Below are positions 40,893 through 48,511 of a stretch of 64,000 nt of DNA, piece after piece. A program made the translations under genes and the position numbers. How positions within the stretch are numbered: position 1 is the first letter of the stretch; each line of letters starts with the position of its first letter. The DNA is from Sphingopyxis sp. PET50 (GTDB lineage: Bacteria > Pseudomonadota > Alphaproteobacteria > Sphingomonadales > Sphingomonadaceae), in contig NZ_CP104207.1 in NCBI RefSeq assembly GCF_025244705.1, positions 558,001 through 622,000 on the forward strand. The letters run 5' to 3'. Under the pieces are notes generated by a model that was not told where the DNA came from, did no database searches, and saw nothing but the letters and a program-made list of their open reading frames with translations.

Positions 40893-41030
40893 CGGCCAGT
40901 CTCCTTCTTTTCGACTCGGTTGGCGAAGCGAGTAAAACATGGAACGCGGGGATTGTGGAGCGGTTAACACGCCGATTCGCCCAGCCGGTGCCCGTTGCGG
41001 ACCAATCGTGATTCTGGCAGGAGGCGGGTC

Positions 41031-41228
41031 GTGAACCCGGAAGATATCAGCCAGCGCCTCGAACTGCTCCGCGTCGAACATCGCGACCTTGACGCGGCGA
41101 TCATCGCCCTCGGCGCGGCGCCGGTTCCCGACCAGCTGCAACTGGCTCGATTGAAAAAGAAAAAGCTCCGCCTGCGCGACGAGATCGCCTGGTGCGAGGA
41201 CCAGCTGATCCCCGACATCATCGCCTGA
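41031..41228 (+). CDS. DUF465 (YdcH-like) small protein
   Basis: 65 residues from GTG 41031 (preceded by GGCAGGAGGCGGGTC): MNPEDISQRLELLRVEHRDL, then DQLQLARLKKKKLRLRDEIA and a short acidic tail. Same family as the divergent gene at 40734, with the conserved R-x-E-H-x-D-L-D and L-K-K-K-K-L motifs. The function is unknown. It is followed at 41327 by the DUF1465 gene; this pair order is common in sphingomonads as far as I recall. Confidence 0.82.
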   Translation: MNPEDISQRLELLRVEHRDLDAAIIALGAAPVPDQLQLARLKKKKLRLRDEIAWCEDQLIPDIIA

Positions 41229-41326
41229 GTGCGCCGCCGCGGCGATTCAAAATGGGACGGCGGGGGCCGCCGAAATATTGGTTAGCGGCGTTGCTACCAT
41301 GGGCCCGGTCGTGGCATCCTTTTTTC

Positions 41327-41811
41327 ATGAACAGGGGGCTTTCGGATTTTGCGGCGATCGGCTAAGCCGGTGCAGCGGGCGCAGGTCGAAAATCTCTATG
41401 TCGAGGCGATGGTGCTGGCCGACGAGGCGCACACCGCCTTCGCCGCCGCGCGCGACCTGGGCGCGGTGGGAAGCGCCGGTAGCCGCGACGGCCTGCTCCA
41501 GATCGGGCTGGCGTGCGAATCGCTCAAGACGACGACGCGGCTGATGCACATCATCGCCTGGCTGCTCCACCGCCGCGCGATGATCGCGGGCGACCCCGGT
41601 GCTGGGCCGGACGACAGCGCGGCGCGGATCGGCGAGCCGGTCGCGGCCGACTGGACCTTGTGTGCGCAATTCGATCTCGTCGGTCCGCCGGATCGTCGCC
41701 GCGAGCGAGCGGCTGTTCGAGCGCATCGCGGCGCTGGAAGCGGGCTGGGAGGCGGGGATCGCCCCTCCGCCGGTGCAGGCGATGCTGGCGCGGATCGAGG
41801 CGCGGCTGTGA
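41327..41811 (+). CDS. DUF1465 family protein (two frame interruptions)
   Basis: About 160 residues after repair. The core VENLYVEAMVLADEAHTAF and LQIGLACESLKTTTRLMHIIAWLL is the DUF1465 pattern, and the C-terminus is RRIVAASERLFERIAALE. ATG 41327 opens MNRGLSDFAAIG and the frame then stops at GCTAAGC (41361-41367). Restoring GCCGGC there gives AAIGRPVQRAQVENLYVEA. A second shift lies at about 41679-41685 (GTCGGTC), where the original sequence is less clear. The family is helical and associated with regulation in alphaproteobacteria; the function here is unknown. Confidence 0.75.
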
Positions 41812-41867
41812 TGTGACGGCCGCGGGGTGACCGCCCGGTTGGTTCCAGACCTGTCGTCGCCGAAAGC

Positions 41868-41906
41868 GGAAAGGGCCGCGCTTCCTTCCGGAAACGCGGC
41901 CCTCTC
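41868..41906 (-). terminator. Terminator hairpin of the rpsF-rpsR-rplI operon
   Basis: On the minus strand GAGGGCCGCG and CGCGGCCCTT pair over 9-10 bp, around a loop that itself can pair, followed by TTCC. It lies 23 bp after the rplI stop. The T-run is short. Confidence 0.7.
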
Positions 41907-41928
41907 AAAAGGTTCATGCCGGAAGCGG

Positions 41929-42558
41929 TCAGGCTTCCTCGGCGTCGTCCGCGGCGGCCTCGGCGGCGGGAGCGGCTTCCGAAGGCGGCGTAGCCTCTTC
42001 GAACTCGTCCTCGCTGTCGGGTTCCAGCGCCGCGGCGGCGGCTTCGGCCTGTTCTTCCTCGAACATCGCGGCGATGACGTCGATGCCCTGGCTCTGCATC
42101 TCGGCTTCGTCGGGCGAGCGCGCGACGTTGACGCCGACGGTCACGGCGACCTCGGGGTGCAGCTTGACCTTGACTTCGAAGAGGCCGAGCGACTTGATCG
42201 GGCGTTCGAGCTCGACCATCGCCTTGGTGACGCCGGCGGCGCCGTCCTCGACCAGCGCCTCGACGATGTCGCGCACCGAGACCGAGCCGTAAAGCTGGCC
42301 GGTGTTCGACGCCTGGCGGATCAGGACGACCTGCTTGCCGTCGATGTCCTTGGCGCGGCCTTCGGCGTCGGTGCGGCGCTCGGCGTTATCGGCCTCGATC
42401 TTGGCGCGGTTGGCTTCGAACAGCTTGCGGTTGGCTTCGTTCGCGCGCAGCGCCTTGTTGTTGGGCAGCAGATAGTTGCGGGCAAAGCCGTTCTTGACGG
42501 TGACGACGTCGCCGATACCGCCAAGCTTCTCGATACGTTCGAGCAGGATGATTTCCAT
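41929..42558 (-). CDS. rplI: 50S ribosomal protein L9
   Basis: 209 residues. The N-terminal domain MEIILLERIEKLGGIGDVVTVKNGFARNYLLP is the L9 signature, followed by the long connecting helix and the C-terminal domain (QLYGSVSVRDIVEAL). An extra acidic Ala/Glu-rich tail of about 50 residues, from DVIAAMFEEEQAEAA to the end, makes it longer than the E. coli protein (149) and is common in sphingomonads. It is the last gene of rpsF-rpsR-rplI. Confidence 0.96.
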   Translation of the reverse strand: MEIILLERIEKLGGIGDVVTVKNGFARNYLLPNNKALRANEANRKLFEANRAKIEADNAERRTDAEGRAKDIDGKQVVLIRQASNTGQLYGSVSVRDIVEALVEDGAAGVTKAMVELERPIKSLGLFEVKVKLHPEVAVTVGVNVARSPDEAEMQSQGIDVIAAMFEEEQAEAAAAALEPDSEDEFEEATPPSEAAPAAEAAADDAEEA

Positions 42559-42571
42559 GACGCCGCCTTCC

Positions 42572-42796
42572 TTACTTCACAATGTAGGGGAGCAGGCCGA
42601 TGTGCCGCGAACGCTTGATCGCCTTCGCCAGCTCGCGCTGCTTCTTGGTGGACACCGCGGTGATCCGCGACGGGACGATCTTGCCGCGCTCCGACAGATA
42701 ACCCTGGAGCAGGCGGACGTCCTTGTAATCGATGACCGGTGCGTCCTTCGCGCTGAAGGGGCAAGTCTTGCGGCGACGGAAAAAGGGTCGTGCCAT
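42572..42796 (-). CDS. rpsR: 30S ribosomal protein S18
   Basis: 74 residues: [20 protein letters not shown], then [19 protein letters not shown] and [13 protein letters not shown]. It binds with S6 to the platform of the small subunit. One cysteine (TCPF) matches the common S18 form. It lies between rpsF (11 bp away) and rplI (13 bp away). Confidence 0.97.
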   Translation of the reverse strand: MARPFFRRRKTCPFSAKDAPVIDYKDVRLLQGYLSERGKIVPSRITAVSTKKQRELAKAIKRSRHIGLLPYIVK

Positions 42797-42807
42797 GGTC
42801 GTGTTCC

Positions 42808-43173
42808 TTATTCTTCGCCGTCGCGGTCACGGCCGCGGCCGCCCCGACGTTCCTGCTTGCGCATCATCACCGACGGACCCTTTTCGAGTTCGTCGACCTT
42901 GATGGTCATCCAGCGGATGATATCTTCGTTGATCGCCGCCTGACGCTCGATCTCGGCGACGGCTTCGCCCGGCGCTTCGGCCGACAGCATCACATAATGA
43001 CCCTTGCGGTTCTTCTGGATCTTGTAGGCGAGCTGCTTCAGGCCCCAGGTCTCGGTCTTGTGAACCGTGCCCTTATATTCGCCGATGACGTTGGTGACAC
43101 TTTCCGCCAGCGCATCGACCTGAGCCTGGCTCAGGTCCTGACGCGCGATAAAGACATGCTCGTAAAACGGCAT
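42808..43173 (-). CDS. rpsF: 30S ribosomal protein S6
   Basis: 121 residues. [39 protein letters not shown] and [10 protein letters not shown] are the typical strands and helices of S6. A charged C-terminal tail ([17 protein letters not shown]) extends it. It is the first gene of the operon, whose promoter should lie in 43174-43385. In other bacteria S6:S18 can regulate this operon by binding its leader, but I could not see a clear leader structure. Confidence 0.96.
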   Translation of the reverse strand: MPFYEHVFIARQDLSQAQVDALAESVTNVIGEYKGTVHKTETWGLKQLAYKIQKNRKGHYVMLSAEAPGEAVAEIERQAAINEDIIRWMTIKVDELEKGPSVMMRKQERRGGRGRDRDGEE

Positions 43174-43385
43174 GGTGCGCTTCCTTCGATTTGGCCGATC
43201 GCTGACCTGCGCCAATCGCAGGCCCCTCCGGCTGTCGTCTTGCGATGCTGAATTGGTGCAAAGCAAATGGGGCGACGGCACAGAGCCTCGCCCCAATGGA
43301 GCGCGCCTATACAGATTCGCTGGCGGAAAGCAAGGGTTGGTGCGGAAAAGCTTCGCGCGGAGGCGCGTAAGGAAAGGCAATGAGA

Positions 43386-43515
43386 AGATTCGCGCAGAGA
43401 TCGCAGAGATCGCAGAGGAAGGGAGATCAAGGGCGGGGAAGCCGCTATTCGCATTTCCTCTCCGCGTCTCTGCGTGAACTCAATTCTCTGCGTCCTCTGC
43501 GTCCTCTGCGCGCAA
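43386..43515. repeat. CGCAGAG-type inverted repeat cluster
   Basis: Left arm GATTCGCGCAGAGATCGCAG with a further AGATCGCAGAG unit; right part TCCGCGTCTCTGCGTGAACT and then CTCTGCGTCCTCTGCGTCCT, ending TGCGCGCAA. The short units GATCGCAGA and GCGTCCTCT are repeated in tandem. It lies between rpsF and the Mur-ligase paralogue. The rest of 43174-43520 holds no gene. Confidence 0.75.
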
Positions 43516-43520
43516 TATTT

Positions 43521-44900
43521 TCAGCCAAGCTTCCCCAACAATTCCCGCCCGAAGTCGGTCAGCGTATCGTCGCGCGCGCCGAGGATCAGGATGCGGTCGC
43601 CGGTTTTCGCGGCATCGAGCATCGCCGCGCCGCAATCTTCGCGGCTCGCGATGTGCATCGCATCGCCGCCGCCCGCGACGATGGCGGCGACCAGTGCCTC
43701 GCTGCCGGTGCTGCGATCGACGGTGCCGCCGAAATAGACGGGGTCGCAGACGTAGAGCTTGTCGCCGCCGCGCATTCCCTTGGCAAAGCTCGCCGCCAGT
43801 TCCTTGCCCATTTGGCGCAGCGGGCCATAGCCGTGCGGCTGGAGGAAGAGCAGCGCGCGGCCCGGCAGTTCGGCGACCGCGGCGAGGGTCGCCGCGACCT
43901 TGTCCGGGTTGTGCGCGAAATCGTCGATCACCGTGACGCCCCCGGCCTGGCCCAGCACTTCGTAGCGGCGCGCGAGGCCCGCGAAATCGGCGAGCGCCGC
44001 CGCCGAATCCTTGATCGAAATGCCCAGCGCGCGCGCCGCCGCCATCGCGGCCAGCGCGTTGGAGGCGTTATGGCGTCCGGGCATGCGCAGCCGCACTTCG
44101 CACTGTGTCGCATTGAAATGGACCGTGAAGCGGCACCCGTCGGGGAGCGCCTCGAAATCGCCGCCGCGCATGCCGGCAAGCGGGCTGAAGCCGAAGCGCA
44201 TGACATTCTCGCCGCCGAGCAGCGGACGCGATTCGGGATCGTCGGCGTTGACCACCGCGACGCGCGCCTTGGCGGCGAAATCGCCGAACAGCGCGTGCAG
44301 TTCGTCGAGGCTCTTGTGGTCGAGGCTGATGTTGGTGATCACCGCGACATCGGGGCGATACAGCGTGATCGACCCGTCGCTCTCGTCGACCTCGCTGACA
44401 TAGGTCGCGGCCTCGCCGACGAGCGCGCTGGCAAAGGGCGTGTCGGGCCCCGCGAAATTGCGCATTACCGCGCCGTTCATCACCGTGGGTCGGCGCCCGA
44501 CACGCGCGAGGATCCAGCCGATCATGCCGGTGACGGTCGATTTGCCGCTGGTGCCGCCGACGCCGACCGCCTGCGCGGCGTCGTTGAACAGCGCGGCGTT
44601 GAGTTCGGCGCGCGTCATGCGGGGGAGGCCGAGCGCGTTGGCGGCGGCAATGTCGGGCACGCTGTCCTCGACTGCAGCGGACGCCACCACCGTCTGGCCC
44701 GCCGCCACGCCGCTGCCGTCCTGCGGGAACAGGGCGATGCCCTGGTTTTCGATCCAGGCGAATTTGTCGGCACTGCGGCCCTGGTCGCGGCTGCGATCCG
44801 AGCCCGAAACCGCTGCCCCGCGCGCCGCGACGATCATCGCCAGCGGCAACATGCCCGACCCGCCGATGCCGCAAAAGAAATAGGATTTGTTTTCCGCCAT
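43521..44900 (-). CDS. Mur-ligase family protein, MurC/Mpl-like
   Basis: 459 residues. The N-terminal domain starts YFFCGIGGSGMLPLAMI (MurC-type Rossmann loop); the ATP loop is VGGTSGKSTVTGMIGWIL, with Ser in place of the His of GTHGKT. The middle has YVSEVDESDGSI and ITNISLDHKSLDEL; the C-terminal domain has RYEVLGQAGGVTVIDDFAHNP and FLQPHGYGPLR. It resembles both MurC (UDP-MurNAc:L-Ala ligase) and Mpl (ligates recovered tripeptide to UDP-MurNAc). A bona fide murC lies in the dcw cluster at 62753, so this one is more likely a recycling enzyme. The divergent LD-carboxypeptidase at 45055 supports that reading. The substrate is inferred, not shown. Confidence 0.8.
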   Translation of the reverse strand: MAENKSYFFCGIGGSGMLPLAMIVAARGAAVSGSDRSRDQGRSADKFAWIENQGIALFPQDGSGVAAGQTVVASAAVEDSVPDIAAANALGLPRMTRAELNAALFNDAAQAVGVGGTSGKSTVTGMIGWILARVGRRPTVMNGAVMRNFAGPDTPFASALVGEAATYVSEVDESDGSITLYRPDVAVITNISLDHKSLDELHALFGDFAAKARVAVVNADDPESRPLLGGENVMRFGFSPLAGMRGGDFEALPDGCRFTVHFNATQCEVRLRMPGRHNASNALAAMAAARALGISIKDSAAALADFAGLARRYEVLGQAGGVTVIDDFAHNPDKVAATLAAVAELPGRALLFLQPHGYGPLRQMGKELAASFAKGMRGGDKLYVCDPVYFGGTVDRSTGSEALVAAIVAGGGDAMHIASREDCGAAMLDAAKTGDRILILGARDDTLTDFGRELLGKLG

Positions 44901-44955
44901 CGCGCGGCGTTATGGCCTTGGCGAAGGGTTTGCAACACAGGGCGACATTCCCTTT

Positions 44956-45038
44956 CCCGTTCGCATCGAGCGAAGTCGAGATGCCCCTCGGCTTGGCGCT
45001 TGCCCTCGGGGTGTCTCGACTTCGCTCGACACGAACGG
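44956..45038. repeat. Inverted repeat of the GTGTCGAGCGAAGTCGAGACAC family
   Basis: Left arm CGTTCGCATCGAGCGAAGTC, right arm GACTTCGCTCGACACGAACG, complementary apart from two positions. It is in the divergent gap between the Mur-ligase paralogue and the LD-carboxypeptidase gene, so their promoters must lie very close to or inside it. Confidence 0.78.
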
Positions 45039-45054
45039 AATTTACAGGCGGGTC

Positions 45055-45882
45055 ATGCGCATCGGAATCGTCGCCCCCAGTACCCCCATCCTCCCCGACG
45101 ACGCCGAGGCGGTGCGCGTGCTTGCCAGCCTGGGTTATCCGGATGTCGAACTCGTCTTCGACCCGCAATGTTTTGCGGTCCATGGCCATTTCGCTGGCGA
45201 GGACGGCCATCGCTTCGCGGCGCTGGTCGAGATGGCGAACCGCCCCGACGTGGACGCGGTCTGGTTCGCGCGCGGCGGCTATGGCGCCTGCCGCATCGCC
45301 GAGGAAGCGGTCGCCGCGATGACCGATGCCGCGCGCGGCAAGGCCTTCCTCGGCTATTCGGACCAGGGCAATCTGCTCGCCGCGCTCTATCGCGACGGTT
45401 TCGACCATGTCGCGCACGGGCCGATGGTCGCCGACATCCGGCGCGACGGCGGCGACGCGGCGGTACTGCGCGCGCTCGACTGGCTTGTCGCGCGCGATCC
45501 GGCGGCGTGCGAGCCGGGGCTGGAGCATGGCGCGCGCCATGCCGCGTTCAACCTGATGACGCTGTCGATGCTGCTCGGCACCCCGCTCGAACCCGACCTT
45601 GCGGGCCATGTGCTGATCGTCGAGGAGGTCAGCGAATATCTCTACGCCTTCGACCGGGCCTTGTTCCACGTCGCGAACTATCTCGGCCCGCGCGGGCTGG
45701 CCGGGCTGCGGCTCGGCCGGGTCAGCGACATTCCCGAAAACGATCGCCCGTTCGGGCTGGAGGCCGAAGACATCGCCCGCGAATGGTGCGCGCGTACCGG
45801 CATTCCCTGGCTCGGCCGGGCCGACATTGGGCATGACGCGGCGAACAAGGTCGTGCCCTTCGGCTTGCATCGCGCGGGGTGA
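45055..45882 (+). CDS. ldcA: LD-carboxypeptidase (S66/LdcA-MccF family)
   Basis: 275 residues. The N-terminal domain has MRIGIVAPSTPI and the nucleophile loop is less canonical here: WFARGGYGACRI and LGYSDQGNLLAAL carry the S66-type turn with the serine in GYSD. A Glu (VEEVSEYLYAFDR) and His (LGRADIGHDAANKVVPFG) complete the triad region. The enzyme removes the terminal D-Ala from murein tetrapeptides in the cytoplasm, a recycling step that feeds Mpl. This fits the divergent Mur-ligase gene. The start MRIGIVAP at 45055 lies just after a palindromic repeat. Confidence 0.85.
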   Translation: MRIGIVAPSTPILPDDAEAVRVLASLGYPDVELVFDPQCFAVHGHFAGEDGHRFAALVEMANRPDVDAVWFARGGYGACRIAEEAVAAMTDAARGKAFLGYSDQGNLLAALYRDGFDHVAHGPMVADIRRDGGDAAVLRALDWLVARDPAACEPGLEHGARHAAFNLMTLSMLLGTPLEPDLAGHVLIVEEVSEYLYAFDRALFHVANYLGPRGLAGLRLGRVSDIPENDRPFGLEAEDIAREWCARTGIPWLGRADIGHDAANKVVPFGLHRAG

Positions 45883-45901
45883 AGGAATAGGCGGCGCACT
45901 T

Positions 45902-45990
45902 CGTCGCCCCCGCGAAGGCGGGGGCCGCCGTCGGCCTGTTCCGGCGGCGCAGGGCAAAACGACAGCGGCCCCGCCTTCGCGGGGGCGACG
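45902..45990. repeat. Palindromic intergenic repeat (CGTCGCCCCCGCGAAGGCGGGGG family)
   Basis: Near-identical arms to the copy at 28135: CGTCGCCCCCGCGAAGGCGG and CCGCCTTCGCGGGGGCGACG, with a GGGCCGCCGTC/GACAGCGGCCC inner pair. It lies between ldcA and fabD. Confidence 0.8.
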
Positions 45991-46006
45991 ATAAAAGGGC
46001 AGGGTC

Positions 46007-46946
46007 ATGCGCGCATTCATCTTTCCGGGTCAGGGCAGCCAGTCGGTCGGCATGGGCAGGGAGCTCGCCGACGCCTCGCCGGTCGCGCGCGAGGTGTTTC
46101 AGGAGGTCGATGACGCACTGGGGCAGAAGCTGTTCCAACTGATGACCGAGGGCCCCGAGGATCAGCTCACCCTCACCGAAAACGCCCAGCCCGCGATCAT
46201 GGCGAATGCGATCGCGACCCTGCGCGTGCTCGAAAAGGAAGGCGGCGTGACGCTATCGGGCAAGGCTGATTATGTCGCGGGCCACAGCCTCGGCGAATAT
46301 AGCGCGCTCTGCGCCGCAGGCGCCTTCGACCTCGCGACGACCGCACGGCTTTTGAAGACGCGCGGGCAGGCGATGCAGGCGGCGGTGCCCGTCGGCGTCG
46401 GCGCGATGGCGGCGCTGCTCGGCGCCGATATCGACACCGCGCAAAAGCTCGCCGATGCCGCCGCCGAGGGTGAGGTCTGCACCGTGGCCAACGACAATGA
46501 CCCGTCGCAGGTCGTGATCTCGGGCCACAAGGGCGCGGTCGAGCGCGCGGTGGCGCTGGTCAAGGACTTCGGCATCAAGCGCGGCGTGTTGCTGCCCGTC
46601 TCGGCGCCCTTCCACTGCCCGCTGATGCAGCTCGGCCGCCGACGCCATGGCCGAAGCCCTCGGCGCCAACCCGCCCGCCCCGCCGCTGGTTCCCGTCGTC
46701 GCGAACGTCACCGCCAGCCCGGTGAGCGACGCCGACACGATCCGCGGCCTGCTCGTCGAGCAGGTCACCGGCCGCGTCCGCTGGCGCGAGAGCATCGACG
46801 CGATGGAAGGCATCGGCGTCACGCACTTCGTCGAATTCGGCGGCAAGGTGCTCGGCCCGATGGTCAAGCGCAGCGCGAGCGGCGAGGTCGAGGTGGCGAG
46901 TGTGATGTCGATGGACGACATCGAAGCGCTGCTGAAGCTTCTTTGA
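46007..46946 (+). CDS. fabD: Malonyl-CoA:ACP transacylase (frame interrupted near 46633)
   Basis: 312 residues after repair. It loads malonyl groups on ACP for fatty acid synthesis. MRAFIFPGQGSQSVGMG is the N-terminal signature, the nucleophile is in VAGHSLGEYSALCAAG, and the catalytic His in VSAPFHCPLMQ. The frame changes at GCTCGGC (46630-46636). Restoring GCCGGC gives PLMQPAADAMAEALG, the expected FabD sequence. The end is SVMSMDDIEALLKLL at 46946. fabG follows at 47453, but a GxxExxY gene with flanking inverted repeats is placed between them. Confidence 0.93.
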
Positions 46947-46950
46947 AAGA

Positions 46951-46979
46951 TTCGCGCAGAGGACGCAGAGATCGCAGAG
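46951..46979 (+). repeat. Left copy of a perfect 29-bp inverted repeat
   Basis: Starts TTCGCGCAGAGGACGCAGAG and continues with ATCGCAGAG. Its exact reverse complement is at 47369-47397. It begins 4 bp after the fabD stop and ends 3 bp before the GxxExxY start codon. Confidence 0.92.
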
Positions 46980-46982
46980 AAG

Positions 46983-47447
46983 ATGGCTCCACATATTGAT
47001 CAAATCTCTCATGATCTGATTGGCGTTGCCATGCGCTTGCACAGCGAGATCGGTCCCGGCCTTTTGGAAAGCGTCTACGAAACGCTGCTTGCGGGCCGAT
47101 TGTCGATGATGGGATATAAAGTTGAACGGCAAAGGCCGATCAGCATCGTTTTTGATGGTATCGAATTTGGCGAAGTCGCGCGCGTCGATTTGCTGATTGA
47201 GGACCGTCTCGTCGTCGAAATCAAATCGGTCGAGAAATTGCACCCGGTCCACGCAAAGCAGGTTTTGACCTATCTGCGATTATTGGGTGCGCCCGTTGGG
47301 CTATTGATCAATTTTGGTGAAATGACGTTGAAACAGGGGATTCGCCGTCTTGTCGTCGACCACAAAGACTCTGCGATCTCTGCGTCCTCTGCGCGAAACT
47401 CACAAGAAACCACCGTCCGGCTATCCGGGCCAGATATGAAGGAATGA
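46983..47447 (+). CDS. GxxExxY family protein (PD-(D/E)xK-like nuclease fold)
   Basis: 154 residues. GPGLLESVYETLLAGRL is the naming motif (Gly-x-x-x-Glu-x-x-Tyr context), and VDLLIEDRLVVEIKSVEKL with later LTYLRLLGAPVGLLINFG is the conserved core. The D...E-x-K arrangement is that of PD-(D/E)xK nucleases. The function is not established. The last 26 residues or so are coded by and beyond the right inverted repeat ([13 protein letters not shown]), so the C-terminus was shaped by the repeat. Codon use is less GC-rich than that of its neighbours. The stop at 47445-47447 lies 5 bp before the likely fabG start. Confidence 0.85.
   Translation: MAPHIDQISHDLIGVAMRLHSEIGPGLLESVYETLLAGRLSMMGYKVERQRPISIVFDGIEFGEVARVDLLIEDRLVVEIKSVEKLHPVHAKQVLTYLRLLGAPVGLLINFGEMTLKQGIRRLVVDHKDSAISASSARNSQETTVRLSGPDMKE
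47369..47397 (-). repeat. Right copy of a perfect 29-bp inverted repeat
   Basis: Exact reverse complement of 46951-46979, beginning CTCTGCGATCTCTGCGTCCT. It lies within the coding sequence of the GxxExxY gene. Confidence 0.92.
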
Positions 47448-47452
47448 GCACT

Positions 47453-48197
47453 ATGTTCGATCTCACCGGCATGACCGCCCTCGTCACCGGCGCCTCGGGC
47501 GGCATCGGCTCGGCCATCGCGCAGGCGCTCGCCGACCAAGGCGCGCGGCTGGCTGTGTCGGGATCCAATGCGGACAAGCTGAAGGCCTTTCGCGATACGC
47601 TCGGCGGCGATCATGCCGCGCTGCCGTGCGATCTCGGCGACGCCTCTGCGGTCGATGCGCTCGTGCCCGCCGCGGTCGAGGCGCTGGGCGGCAAGCTCGA
47701 CATCCTCGTCAACAATGCCGGCGTCACGCGCGACAATCTGGTCCTGCGGATGAAGGACGACGAATGGTCCGACGTCATCCGTATCAACCTGGAGGCCAAT
47801 TTCCGCCTCGCGCGTGCCGCGGCCAAGCCGATGATGAAGGCGCGCTTCGGGCGGATCATCTCGATCACCAGCGTCGTCGGCGCGACGGGCAATCCGGGGC
47901 AGGCCAACTATGCCGCGTCCAAGGCCGGCTGTTACCGGCATGAGCAAGGCTCTGGCGCAGGAACTGGCGAGCCGCGGCATCACCGTGAACTGCGTCGCGC
48001 CGGGCTTCATCGCCACCGCGATGACCGCCGACCTGCCTGACGCGCAGAAGGACGCGCTGAACCAGCGCATCCCCGCGGGCCGCATGGGCGAGGGCGGGGA
48101 TATCGCCGCCGCGGTCGTCTATCTCGCGTCGAAGGAAGCGGGCTATGTCACCGGCCAGACGCTGCATGTGAACGGCGGCATGGCGATGCTGTCCTAG
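47453..48197 (+). CDS. fabG: 3-oxoacyl-ACP reductase (frame interrupted near 47930)
   Basis: 247 residues after repair. Rossmann loop ALVTGASGGIGSAIAQAL, LVNNAGVTRDN, catalytic Ser in SITSVVG and YAASK. It reduces 3-oxoacyl-ACP in fatty acid elongation. ATG 47453 (MFDLTGMTALVTG) is chosen because AAGGA lies 10 bp upstream; ATG 47444 would overlap that site. The frame changes just after GCCGGC (47924-47929), where an extra T at 47930 gives AGCYRHE instead of AGVTGMSKALAQE. The end LHVNGGMAMLS is normal. Confidence 0.92.
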
Positions 48198-48240
48198 TCT
48201 GACCGGTGCGGCCGGTTTCGGGCGGGAGCGGACGTTTATT

Positions 48241-48358
48241 CTCCCCTCCCGCTTGCGGGAGGGGTCGGGGGTGGGCGGCAACGTCGCCATGGCCCACCCC
48301 GCTGCGACTAACGAACAAGTTCGTAAGTCTCACTGCCCCTCCCGCTTGCGGGAGGGGA
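48241..48358. repeat. Structured ~130-bp intergenic repeat, copy E
   Basis: Outer palindromes CCCTCCCGCTTGCGGGAGGG on both sides, a middle hairpin GGCGGCAACGTCGCC, and the small hairpin ACGAAC-AA-GTTCGT. The orientation is that of copies A and B. It lies in the 314-bp space between fabG and cysK; the rest of that space (48359-48511) holds nothing I recognise. Confidence 0.85.
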
Positions 48359-48511
48359 CATCTGCATATGCCTGCAACGTCTGCTCTCCATCCCAAAGCC
48401 CGCGTCCGCACGCCGGCGCGGGAAACCGCAGGGCCTGTCCGAAGCCCGGCCTTCGCCCGAACAATAGAAGCTGTCTTGCGGGGCGCCGGGCGGCGCCCTA
48501 GATCAATCGCC

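Larger units (their letters stand above)
46951..47397 (+). mobile_element. Possible mobile cassette: GxxExxY gene bounded by 29-bp inverted repeats
   Basis: The 447-bp segment is bounded by perfect inverted repeats, is less GC-rich than fabD and fabG, and interrupts a gene order (fabD-fabG) that is usually tight. The right repeat lies inside the 3' part of the gene. No target-site duplication is obvious, and no transposase is present, so mobility is an inference. Confidence 0.4.

Noticed and set aside
46951-47397. Insertion sequence with transposase
   Set aside because: The only gene between the repeats is a GxxExxY protein; no DDE, HUH or serine/tyrosine recombinase motif is present, so it was recorded only as a possible cassette.
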